Positions 18,130 to 26,253 of a DNA stretch of 64,000 nucleotides are shown here, piece by piece. Position 1 is the stretch's first letter. The number at the start of each line of letters is the position of its first letter. The notes below the pieces were generated by a model that had not been told where the DNA came from, made no database searches, and saw only the letters and a program-made list of their open reading frames with translations. Both the position numbers and the translations under genes were made by a program. This DNA is from Bradyrhizobium stylosanthis (GTDB taxonomy: Bacteria; Pseudomonadota; Alphaproteobacteria; Rhizobiales; Xanthobacteraceae): the NCBI RefSeq assembly GCF_001641335.1, contig NZ_LVEM01000004.1:62001-126000 (forward strand), written 5' to 3'.

Positions 18130-18417
18130 ATGGCCGCCATCGATCCTCTCACCGCAGGTGCCGTGTTCATCGCAACGGCGGCCACAGACGCGGTCTATGT
18201 CATGTTCACCTCGGCCGTGATCGCGCGCAAGCGCATGTCGGCGGCGAACTGGAGCGCAGTCTGGTACATGCTCTCCTCCTACGCCGTGATCAGCTACACC
18301 GAGAACCCGTTCTATGTCGCTTTCGCGGCAATCGGCTCCTGGGCCGGCGCCTATGCCTCGCTGACCTTCCTGCACCGCCCGCCCGGCGGCCCCCCGGTGG
18401 GGGCGTCGCCGGAGTGA
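18130..18417 (+). CDS. Small membrane protein of unknown function
   Basis: 95 residues with AAGGAC just upstream of the ATG. Three hydrophobic stretches (about 8-30, 40-58 and 62-82) suggest two or three transmembrane helices; the tail is Pro/Gly-rich. No family recognised with certainty. It is divergent from the CoA-transferase gene, with only 53 bp shared between them. Confidence 0.7.
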   Translation: MAAIDPLTAGAVFIATAATDAVYVMFTSAVIARKRMSAANWSAVWYMLSSYAVISYTENPFYVAFAAIGSWAGAYASLTFLHRPPGGPPVGASPE

Positions 18418-18438
18418 AGTGGGCCTCGCCTCTCTCCA

Positions 18439-18536
18439 CGTCATTGCGAGGAGCCATTGCGACGACGCAATCCAGACTGTTTCCGCAGATGCATTTCTGG
18501 ATTGCTTCGCTGCGCTCACAATGACGATGTGGAGGC
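18439..18536. repeat. Dispersed palindromic repeat, copy 1
   Basis: Begins CGTCATTGCGAG and ends in the inverted form CTCACAATGACG, with internal GCAATCCAG / CTGGATTGC arms, so the whole unit can fold into a long hairpin. The same unit recurs at 45328-45407 and, degenerated, at 19514-19590. It is a non-coding REP/MITE-like element. Confidence 0.85.
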
Positions 18537-18593
18537 TTCTGCGGGTCTTCTGAAACAGTTACACTCATTGCACCAACAACAAGGAAAACCAAA

Positions 18594-19364
18594 ATGGATC
18601 TCGGTCTCAAAGGCAGGAACGCCGTCGTGCTCGGCGGTACGCGCGGCATCGGGCGGGCGATTGCGGCGACGCTGGCCGGTGAAGGCAGCAATGTCGCGGT
18701 GTGCGCCCGCAACGCGGATCAGGTCGCGGCGACCGTTGCCGAGTTGAAGGCGAGCGGGATCCGCGCCACCGGCAGCCCGGTCGACGTCACCGACGGCGCA
18801 GCGCTGAAATCCTGGGTCGAGACGGCCGCAAAAGAGCTCGGCGGCGTCGACATGCTATTCTCCAATGCCGGCGCGATGGCGCAGGGTGGCGATCCCGCGT
18901 CCTGGGAACAGAATTTCCGGCTCGACGTGCTCGGTGCCGTGCATGCGTTCGATGCCGCGCGGCCGTTTCTCGAAGCGAGCGGAGCCAGCAGCGGCGATGC
19001 GGCCTTCGTGATCATCTCGTCGATCTCCGCGGCGCAGGCCGACACGGCCAGCTCCTACGGCCCGATCAAGGCGGCGCTGATCCACATGGCCAAGGGACTG
19101 GCGCGGCAATATGCGAAGAAGAAGATCCGCGTCAACGTGGTCTCGCCCGGCACCGTCTATTTCAAGGGCGGTGTCTGGGAGATGGTCGAGAAGAACATGC
19201 CCGATCGCTACAACGACGCGATGAAGCGCAACCCGACCGGCCGCATGGCAACGCCGCAGGAGATCGCGAGCGCTGCGGTGTTTCTGGCGAGCCCGGTGTC
19301 TGGATTCACCACGGGATCCAATCTCGTCGTGGACGGGGCGATCTCGAACCGGGTGAATTTTTGA
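18594..19364 (+). CDS. Short-chain dehydrogenase/reductase (SDR)
   Basis: 256 residues with a Rossmann fold: cofactor-binding GGTRGIG at 14-20, NAG at 91-93, and the catalytic Ser142-Tyr155-Lys159 set (YGPIK). The C-terminal VDGAISNRVNF matches classical SDRs of the FabG-like group. It oxidises or reduces an alcohol/ketone with NAD(P); substrate unknown. It sits alone between two groups of dispersed repeats. Confidence 0.9.
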   Translation: MDLGLKGRNAVVLGGTRGIGRAIAATLAGEGSNVAVCARNADQVAATVAELKASGIRATGSPVDVTDGAALKSWVETAAKELGGVDMLFSNAGAMAQGGDPASWEQNFRLDVLGAVHAFDAARPFLEASGASSGDAAFVIISSISAAQADTASSYGPIKAALIHMAKGLARQYAKKKIRVNVVSPGTVYFKGGVWEMVEKNMPDRYNDAMKRNPTGRMATPQEIASAAVFLASPVSGFTTGSNLVVDGAISNRVNF

Positions 19365-19393
19365 GGGAGCTGGCTTGACGGGCTCTCTCTGCC

Positions 19394-19480
19394 GCCATGG
19401 CCGGGCTTGACCCGGCCATCCACGCGGTGCTGCGCTCGTGGAAAGACGTGGATGCCCGGGTCAAGCCCGGGCATGACGAC
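19394..19480. repeat. Dispersed inverted repeat, second type
   Basis: GCCATGGCCGGGCTTGACC and its near-complement GGTCAAGCCCGGGCATGACG flank CATCCACG / CGTGGATG inner arms; the unit is a long hairpin lying just after the SDR gene. A diverged relative lies at 31998-32119. Confidence 0.8.
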
Positions 19481-19513
19481 GGAGGGTGAGGCGCGCGATC
19501 GCTTCGATAAACT

Positions 19514-19590
19514 CGTCATTGCGAGCGTAGCGAAGCAATCCAGAATCTTTCGCGGGAACAGTCTCGATTGCTTGGTCGCCTTGCTCCGCG
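19514..19590. repeat. Degenerate copy of the CGTCATTGCGAG repeat
   Basis: The left arm (CGTCATTGCGAG then GCGAAGCAATCCAGAATC) is intact. The right arm has decayed to CTCGATTGCTTGG and lacks the closing AATGACG, so this copy is partly lost. Confidence 0.75.
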
Positions 19591-19605
19591 CAGAGGCGCA
19601 GACGC

Positions 19606-20295
19606 TCATGGTGCGGATAGGCGCGAACGGCGCCTGCGAATGAGCCACATTGCAAATTGCACGAACCAGTCCGGCGCTTTCAAGTAGCGCAATGTATCAA
19701 TCTGGCCTTGGACTTCGCGGCTCCAAAAGCTCGCGTCGGAAAAGTAAGCTTGGTCGCTTTCGCACCACTCCAATGTACGAGCGATTTCTTCCTGCATGAG
19801 CCCGGTGTCAGGCAGCTTCTTGAGGAAGTTGAGCTCGCGCCGAAGACAGACCGCTTCGATCCGATAGCGGCTTTTTTCTTCATAGATGATCCCCCACCCC
19901 TCCAACCGTGCATGGGTCGCTTCATGGACGATGGTGGAGGCGATCCGCTCAAGCGTCATTCGCTCATCGAGAACGTAACGTTCATCGAGGGCGCAGGCGT
20001 TCAATGACAGATCGTAGTGGGCCCGGGCGTCGGGGAGCAGGTGTACCCATATTCGGTCGAGATTATGGACGATACGGGAATAGTTGAGTGCGTCGTGGCG
20101 CCTGATGAGCTGGAGGGCCTCTTCCACGCGGCGCAACGCCGGGTAAGGCTTGCTTTCGGTTGTCCCGATCCAAAGCCCGTCGATCGTGCTGCTCCTGGAT
20201 AACCAGAGGCCGAGCCTGTCGATGCGGGAGGGTCTTCGATCCAGCTTTACGGCGACGGCGAGGCCGCGCGACCGTTGCGAGGATTCCAGCTGCAA
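19606..20295 (-). CDS. Putative HEXXH metallopeptidase-like protein
   Basis: About 229 residues of unrecognised family. Residues 124-128 read HEATH, a zinc-metalloprotease HEXXH signature in a helix (IASTIVHEATHARLEGWG), and Glu147 (RIEAVC) follows 19 residues after the second His, a spacing seen in gluzincin-type enzymes. No signal peptide; a hydrophobic/aromatic stretch near the C-terminus (WFVQFAMWLI) may touch the membrane. The only start in the frame's upstream part is TTG at 20295; no ATG fits, so the N-terminus may be truncated or mis-set. It lies between decayed repeats and a relatively AT-rich spacer (20296-20431). Confidence 0.6.
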   Translation of the reverse strand: MQLESSQRSRGLAVAVKLDRRPSRIDRLGLWLSRSSTIDGLWIGTTESKPYPALRRVEEALQLIRRHDALNYSRIVHNLDRIWVHLLPDARAHYDLSLNACALDERYVLDERMTLERIASTIVHEATHARLEGWGIIYEEKSRYRIEAVCLRRELNFLKKLPDTGLMQEEIARTLEWCESDQAYFSDASFWSREVQGQIDTLRYLKAPDWFVQFAMWLIRRRRSRLSAP

Positions 20296-20431
20296 ATATT
20301 GGCTCCCGCCACATCCAGATCGACACCGCGAATGATAGGCACCCCTCGCTTTCAGGTTGCTTAGAAACTCAATTCAAATCGTATTTATCGTTGAGCAAAA
20401 TCGGCCGATTCTTGCGACTTGTTCACAACCC

Positions 20432-23400
20432 TCAATGAAAATCCCGCGACGGCGGCAGGATGCGGACGTTGCGGGGGTGGCGGATTTTTTGCGCGGGCAT
20501 GTCCGCGAGTGAGCGAGGATCGTCGTTGAGCGGTTCGACGACGGTGGCGCCTGCCGGCACCGGATGCTTGCCGCTGAGCGCGTCGTTGGCAAGGCCGACG
20601 AGATCGTGCGAGCGGTCGATCATGCGCTGGGCGATGAGGTGCGTCACCTTCTCGGGGCTGCTCTGGATATAGCCCTGAACCTCGATGAGGCGGGCGCCCA
20701 TCACTTCCTTGCGGTACTGCTCCATGATCTTGGGCCACACCACGACATTGGCGATGCCGGTTTCGTCCTCCAGCGTCATGAACACGACGCCGCTGGCGCT
20801 GCCCGGCCGCTGCCGCACCAGCACCACACCGGCGCAACGGACGCGGCGCCGCTCGTTTTCGTGGCTGATCTCCCTGCAGGCGACGATACGCTCGCGCGTA
20901 AACATCTCGCGCAAGAATTCCATCGGGTGGCCCTTCAGCGACAGACGGATGGTCTGGTAGTCCGCGACCACCTGCTCGGACCGCGGCATCACCGGCAGCG
21001 GCTTCGCGCCCTCATCCGGCTGCTCACGCGCGGTCGCGGCCTCGAACAACGGCAGCGGCACGTCGTCGGGTAGCCGCCGCACCTGCCACAGCGCCTCGCG
21101 GCGGTCGAGCCCGAGCGAGCGGAACGCATCGGCGTCCGCCAGCAGGATCAGCGCGCGCTTGGGCAGGCCGGTGTCGCGAGCGAAATCCTCGAGCGAGGTG
21201 AAGAGACGGCGATTGCGGGCGGCGACGATGCGGTCGGCCCAGTCATCCGGGCGGACATATTCCCTGCCTTGCCGGGTTGCCTGCTCTTCCTTGAGCCTCT
21301 CCTCATCCTTGTCGATCCAATGAAAGCCGTCGATCTGCCGGAAGCCGAGACGCACGGCGCAGTATTTGCCACTGCCCTGCTCCAGCGTGTTCTGCGCAAA
21401 GCTGAAGGACACGTCGATGTCGCGGACCTCGACACCGTTCTTGCGGGCATCACCGACGATCTGCGCCGGGGCGTAAAATCCCATCGGCTGCGAGTTCAGG
21501 AGGCCGCAGCAGAACGCATCCGGATGATAATGCTTCAGCCACGAAGAAATGTAGACCAGTTGCGCAAAGCTAGCGGCATGACTCTCGGGAAAGCCGTAGG
21601 AGCCAAAGCCCTTGATCTGATCGAAACAGCTTCTGGCGAAATTGGGATCGTAGCCGCGCGCCACCATGTTGCCGATCAGCTTCTCCTCGTATTGGCCGAT
21701 GGTGCCGACATTGCGGAAGGTCGCCATCGAACGGCGCAAGCCGTTGGCTTCTTCTGACGTAAAATGCGCGGCTTCGATCGCGATCCGCATCGCCTGCTCC
21801 TGGAACAGCGGCACGCCCAGCGTCTTGTGCAGCACCTTGTAGAGCTCGTCGGCAGGCCCATGCTCGGGTGACGGCGAAGGATAGCTCACCTTCTCGAGCC
21901 GGTTCCGGCGGCGCAGGTACGGATGCACCATGTCGCCCTGGATTGGCCCCGGCCGCACGATCGCGACTTCGATGACGAGATCGTAGAAGGTCCGCGGCTT
22001 CAGGCGCGGCAGCATGTTCATCTGCGCGCGGCTCTCGACCTGGAACACGCCGAGCGACTCCCCGGCGCACAGCATGTCGTAGACTTTCGGGTCGTCCTGC
22101 GGGACGCTCGCCAGCACGTAACGCTTACCCTTGTGATCCGCGATCAGATCGCAACACTTCCTGATGCAGGTCAGCATGCCCAGTGCGAGCACGTCGACCT
22201 TCATCATATGAAGCGCATCGACGTCGTCCTTGTCCCATTCGATGAAAGTGCGGTCGTCCATCGCGGCGTTGCCGATCGGCACATAGGTGTCGAGCCGGTC
22301 CTGGGTCAGCACATAGCCGCCGACATGCTGGGAGAGATGGCGCGGGAATTCGATCAGCTCGGTCGCAAGTTCGACCGCGAGGTTGATCATGGGATTTTGC
22401 GGATCGAGCCCGGCCTGCCTGACCTGCATGTCGTTGAGGCCCTTGCCCCAGCTGCCCCAGACCGTGTCGGCCAGCGCGGCGGTGACGTCTTCCGTCAGGC
22501 CCAGCGCCTTGCCGACGTCGCGGATGGCGCTGCGCGGGCGATAATGGATGACGGTCGCGATGATCGCGGCGCGGTGACGGCCATAGCGGCGATAGACATA
22601 TTGCATCACCTCCTCGCGCCGCGAGTGCTCGAAATCGACGTCGATGTCGGGCGGCTCCAGCCGTTCCTTCGAGATGAAGCGCTCGAACAGCAGGTCGACC
22701 TTGGTGGGATCGACCGAGGTGACGCCGAGCACATAGCAGACAGCCGAATTCGCCGCCGAGCCGCGGCCCTGGCACAGGATGTTCTGGCTGCGCGCATATT
22801 GGACGATGTCGTGCACGGTGAGAAAGTAATGCGCGTATTTCAGCTCGGCGATCAGCGCGAGCTCTTTCTTGAGAGTAGCCCGCAGCTTGTCGTCGATGTT
22901 GTCGATACCGCCGAAATATTTGTCGACGCCCGCCCAGGTCAGATCCTCCAGATGCCCCTGCGCGGTCTTGCCGCGCGGCACCGGCTCGTCCGGATACTGG
23001 TATTTGAGCTGGTCGAGCGTGAAGTCGATTCTGTCCGCAAAGCGCATGGTCTCCGCGATCGCCTCTGGGAAATCGCGGAACAGCCGTGCCATCTCGCGCG
23101 GCGTCTTCAAAAAGCGTTCGGCATTGGCCTCGAGCTTCCGCCCTACAGCCTCGATCGTGGTCTTCTCCCGGATGCAGGTCAGCACGTCCTGAAGCGGACG
23201 GCGGCCGGGGTCGTGATAGAGCACCTCGTTGGTCGCAAGCAGCGGCACCCTTGCTGTTGCCGCGAGATCGTCGAGCCGCGCCAGGCGCCGCCGGTCGTCG
23301 CCGCGATAGAGCAGGCTCGCCGCCAGCCACGCGCCGTCGGCGCGGCTGGCTTTGAGCCTTGCGAGGATATCCAGCGCCTGCTCCTGCTCGAAGCGATGCG

Positions 23401-23812
23401 GCAGCGTCAGAACCAGGAGCTGGCCTTGCGAGAACTCCAGGAGATCGGCAAACCTGAGATGACACTCGCCCTTCTCGATCCGCGTGATGTCGTCGCCGCG
23501 CTTGCCCCTTGTGAGGAGCTGGCACAGCCGGCCATAGGCCGCGCGGTCGCGCGGATAGACAAGGATGTCGGGCGTGCCGTCGACGAAGACGATGCGCGCG
23601 CCGATCAGCAGCTTCGGCTTGTGCAGCACCTCCTTGTTGTCGAGTTCGCTCCAGGCCCGCACGACGCCGGCGAGCGTGTTGTGATCGGCAATGCCGATCA
23701 CCGGAATTTCCAAAGCACTGGCCTGATGCACATAGGCGCGCGGATCCGAACCGCCGCGCAGGAAGGAGAAATTGGTGGTGATGCCGATCTCGGCATAGGC
23801 GGGCGCAGTCAT
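20432..23812 (-). CDS. dnaE2: Error-prone DNA polymerase DnaE2 (ImuC)
   Basis: 1126 residues from ATG 23812, which overlaps the imuB stop as ATGA; the frame stays open upstream but only in antisense to nothing real. Order: PHP domain (1-about 280, IGITTNFSFLRGGS and IADHNTLAGVV), polymerase palm with the catalytic PDIDVDFEHSRR motif, fingers, helix-hairpin-helix, and a C-terminal OB fold (VRCAGVVLVRQRPG). The family carries out mutagenic translesion synthesis after DNA damage together with ImuA and ImuB. Last gene of the SOS cassette. Confidence 0.96.
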   Translation of the reverse strand: MTAPAYAEIGITTNFSFLRGGSDPRAYVHQASALEIPVIGIADHNTLAGVVRAWSELDNKEVLHKPKLLIGARIVFVDGTPDILVYPRDRAAYGRLCQLLTRGKRGDDITRIEKGECHLRFADLLEFSQGQLLVLTLPHRFEQEQALDILARLKASRADGAWLAASLLYRGDDRRRLARLDDLAATARVPLLATNEVLYHDPGRRPLQDVLTCIREKTTIEAVGRKLEANAERFLKTPREMARLFRDFPEAIAETMRFADRIDFTLDQLKYQYPDEPVPRGKTAQGHLEDLTWAGVDKYFGGIDNIDDKLRATLKKELALIAELKYAHYFLTVHDIVQYARSQNILCQGRGSAANSAVCYVLGVTSVDPTKVDLLFERFISKERLEPPDIDVDFEHSRREEVMQYVYRRYGRHRAAIIATVIHYRPRSAIRDVGKALGLTEDVTAALADTVWGSWGKGLNDMQVRQAGLDPQNPMINLAVELATELIEFPRHLSQHVGGYVLTQDRLDTYVPIGNAAMDDRTFIEWDKDDVDALHMMKVDVLALGMLTCIRKCCDLIADHKGKRYVLASVPQDDPKVYDMLCAGESLGVFQVESRAQMNMLPRLKPRTFYDLVIEVAIVRPGPIQGDMVHPYLRRRNRLEKVSYPSPSPEHGPADELYKVLHKTLGVPLFQEQAMRIAIEAAHFTSEEANGLRRSMATFRNVGTIGQYEEKLIGNMVARGYDPNFARSCFDQIKGFGSYGFPESHAASFAQLVYISSWLKHYHPDAFCCGLLNSQPMGFYAPAQIVGDARKNGVEVRDIDVSFSFAQNTLEQGSGKYCAVRLGFRQIDGFHWIDKDEERLKEEQATRQGREYVRPDDWADRIVAARNRRLFTSLEDFARDTGLPKRALILLADADAFRSLGLDRREALWQVRRLPDDVPLPLFEAATAREQPDEGAKPLPVMPRSEQVVADYQTIRLSLKGHPMEFLREMFTRERIVACREISHENERRRVRCAGVVLVRQRPGSASGVVFMTLEDETGIANVVVWPKIMEQYRKEVMGARLIEVQGYIQSSPEKVTHLIAQRMIDRSHDLVGLANDALSGKHPVPAGATVVEPLNDDPRSLADMPAQKIRHPRNVRILPPSRDFH

Positions 23813-25404
23813 GCGAAGAGACCGTGCACATACCAGCCGGGAGAAGCAGGACTGCCGTCGCCGTCGAACACTTCTCCCTCGTACAGACCGTCGCGAAAGA
23901 TCCAGAAGCGCAGTCCCTCGGCATCCTCGATGCGGAAATAGTCCCGCGTCAGCTGCTTGCCGTCCTGCCGCCACCATTCCATCGCGATGCGCTCGGGCCC
24001 TTCCACCCGCACCACCGCATGCAGCGCGCGGCGCCAGGTGAATTGATGCGGCGGGCCGTCGGGCACGGTCGCGAACGGCACCTTGATCGGCTCCGGCTTC
24101 TCGAACAGCCGCAAGGGGCGCAGCGGCGGCTCGCTCTCGGTGCGAACAGGCCATTCGGCCTGCATGGCGGCCGCGAGATGATGCTGCGCGGGCGCGGCCA
24201 GCACCGCCTGCTCCGGGATATGGGTATCCTCGGGCAGGTGCACGATCACGCGCTTGCCGCCGATGCGCGCGGCGATACGGTCGATCAATGCGGCGAGCTC
24301 GTCATTGTCGTGGGCATGGGCGTCGAGATCGCGCTGCTCCTGCACGACGATCTCGGTGCGACTCGCCGACAGGCGCACCATGTCGAAGCCGAAACCGGGA
24401 TCGAGGGGATCGGCCAGCGCATCGAGGCGCTCGCGGAACAGGCGGTCGATCACCGCGCTTCGCGTCACCGGACGTCCGGTCTCGACCACGATCGCGCGCA
24501 CCACGCCGTCGGTACGGAAGAAGGCGGCTTCGAGACGTCGCGCGCCCTTGCCCTGCTTCTCCATGGAAGCGATCAGCGTATCCGCAAGGCGCGACAGCGT
24601 CATCGCGATCATGGTGTCGGTCGCGATTGGCTCGGCAAAACGCTTCTCGACGATATAGTCGGGCAGCGGTTTTCGTGGGCTGATCGGCGCATCGCCCTGT
24701 CCCAGCGCATGCGCGAGCAGCGTGGAGAACCGCGCGCCGAACCGCGCCGTGATCTCGCCCGGCGCGCGCGAGGCGACATCGCCGATGCTCTTCAAACCGG
24801 CGCGGCGCAGGCCGGTCGTGATGGCCTCGCCCGCACCGAGCGCGGAGACCGGAAACCGGTCGATCGCCTCCGCCTCCCCACCATCGGCAACGATGGTGCC
24901 GGAGGCCTGCCGCGTCAGCGTGCGCGCGCAAATCGAGGTCCCGGCTATCGCCGCGCTGACGGCAAAGCCCTGCCGGCCGAGCGCACGGACCAGCGTCTGC
25001 AGCAACGCGGCCTCGCCGCCGAACAGATGCGCGCAGCCGGTAATGTCCAGAAACAACCCGTGCGGCGGATCGAGCGCCACCAGCGGCGTGAAACGGTCGC
25101 ACCAGTCGGCGATGTCGCTGAGCGTCTTGGCATCGGCCACGACATCGGCATCGAACACTTTCAAGTCCGGGCACATCGCCCGCGCATTCGCGAGCGGCTG
25201 ACCGATATACAGGCCGAGATGCCCGGCGGCCTCGTCGAGCGCATGGATCACCAGCGCATTGTTCTCCTTGATGACGACAATGCTCGGATCATTATTATTC
25301 TTATCCAGCCCGGCGCTGCCAAGAAATCGCTGGATCCGGTCGATGGGCAGGCGCGGCAGCCACAGGCTGAGGATACGTCGACGGCTCACTGAACTGGCAC
25401 TCAT
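23809..25404 (-). CDS. imuB: ImuB, catalytically dead Y-family polymerase homologue
   Basis: 531 residues from ATG 25404 (MSASSVSRRRILSLWLPRLP), the usual ImuB N-terminus. It has the Y-family fold, but the first catalytic aspartate motif is replaced by LPRLPIDRIQRF and the SxDE motif by the PPHGLFLDITG region, so it should not polymerise. In the family ImuB links ImuA, DnaE2 and the beta clamp. Its 5' end overlaps the imuA 3' end by 104 bp in another frame, and its stop overlaps dnaE2. Confidence 0.93.
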   Translation of the reverse strand: MSASSVSRRRILSLWLPRLPIDRIQRFLGSAGLDKNNNDPSIVVIKENNALVIHALDEAAGHLGLYIGQPLANARAMCPDLKVFDADVVADAKTLSDIADWCDRFTPLVALDPPHGLFLDITGCAHLFGGEAALLQTLVRALGRQGFAVSAAIAGTSICARTLTRQASGTIVADGGEAEAIDRFPVSALGAGEAITTGLRRAGLKSIGDVASRAPGEITARFGARFSTLLAHALGQGDAPISPRKPLPDYIVEKRFAEPIATDTMIAMTLSRLADTLIASMEKQGKGARRLEAAFFRTDGVVRAIVVETGRPVTRSAVIDRLFRERLDALADPLDPGFGFDMVRLSASRTEIVVQEQRDLDAHAHDNDELAALIDRIAARIGGKRVIVHLPEDTHIPEQAVLAAPAQHHLAAAMQAEWPVRTESEPPLRPLRLFEKPEPIKVPFATVPDGPPHQFTWRRALHAVVRVEGPERIAMEWWRQDGKQLTRDYFRIEDAEGLRFWIFRDGLYEGEVFDGDGSPASPGWYVHGLFA

Positions 25405-26089
25405 CACAATTCCATTCCATGATCCACCGGCCACATTGGCCATGACGATTGCGCAACAGCTCGGCATCGAAGCGCGGCGCGCCCCAGGCACTCCAGGCGG
25501 CCCCCGGCGGTGAATGCGCCGCGCGCAGCATCCATCGCGTCTCCGCGGTCGAAGGCAGCGGTTGCGCCGCCATGCGCAGCATCAGGCCGGTGACGCCTGA
25601 GCCCTGCGCGGCCAGCGTCAGCTTGCGGCTCGCCACGAGGTCGAACTGCCTGGTCTCGCCCCAGAGCTCGAGCACGACCGCGCCGAGCGCATCGCAGGCG
25701 AGCGCATCGGCCGAGGTGCGCAGCGCGCTCTCGACATCGGCGGCGCGCACGGTCACCACGCGACGCGGATCGAGGCCGAGCTCGGCGAGCCCGCTCATCG
25801 ACAGCGCACCCGTCTCTACTTCCGAAAAATCCTGCCGCACCCACAGCAGCGGCCGGCGTGCCGAGACGCGCCCTGCGAGGCCCATGACAAAACCCGTCGC
25901 GGCCGCGGCCTGACGCCCTTCGCAAAACACCTCGTGGATCGCCGCACGCGCGAGCCCGCCCTTCAGCACGCTGTCGATCTCGCCATGGCCGAGCGCGACG
26001 CGCCCGTGCTCATGCACGACCTCCGCCGTCTCGATGCGCTCGATCTGGCCGCGCAAGGTCGCAAGCGCGCTTTGACGTGCGCCGCTCAT
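25301..26089 (-). CDS. imuA: ImuA, SulA/RecA-like mutagenesis protein
   Basis: 262 residues starting at ATG 26089 with AAGGAG eight bases upstream. LPLLWVRQDFSEVETG-like and VVTVRAADVESALRT stretches match the RecA-like ImuA fold, without a clear Walker A. The last about 35 residues (QFSEPSTYPQPVAAAPA onward) are Pro/Ala-rich and lie in the part overlapping imuB. First gene of imuA-imuB-dnaE2, with a LexA box 68 bp upstream. Confidence 0.92.
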   Translation of the reverse strand: MSGARQSALATLRGQIERIETAEVVHEHGRVALGHGEIDSVLKGGLARAAIHEVFCEGRQAAAATGFVMGLAGRVSARRPLLWVRQDFSEVETGALSMSGLAELGLDPRRVVTVRAADVESALRTSADALACDALGAVVLELWGETRQFDLVASRKLTLAAQGSGVTGLMLRMAAQPLPSTAETRWMLRAAHSPPGAAWSAWGAPRFDAELLRNRHGQCGRWIMEWNCDECQFSEPSTYPQPVAAAPAHRPDPAISWQRRAG

Positions 26090-26156
26090 ATACGCCGCTC
26101 CTTCAGAGGTGATTGCCGATGGCTCTCAAAAAGAGAAACCAGCGGCTGGCTCATTT

Positions 26157-26171
26157 GTTCATGATATGTTC
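26157..26171. promoter_or_regulatory. LexA (SOS) box GTTC-N7-GTTC
   Basis: GTTCATGATATGTTC is an exact match to the alphaproteobacterial LexA operator, direct GTTC repeats with a 7-base spacer. It lies 68 bp upstream of imuA (leftward) and 83 bp upstream of the radical-SAM gene (rightward), in an AT-rich promoter-like segment (GATATGTTCTAATATAA). Confidence 0.9.
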
Positions 26172-26253
26172 TAATATAAAGCTAACGGCGCGCAAGGAGT
26201 CAATCGAATTGGCGCCCGGCCGGATTCATCAGCGGAATCAAAGGGATTCAGGT

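Noticed and set aside
18439..19590. Possible CRISPR-like array because of repeated short units
   Set aside because: The units are long hairpins of two unrelated types with irregular spacing, and no cas genes are present.
23813..24154. Extended N-terminus of DnaE2 (about 114 more residues)
   Set aside because: The extension reads through imuB in another frame; ATG 23812 overlaps the imuB stop and gives the family's usual PHP start.
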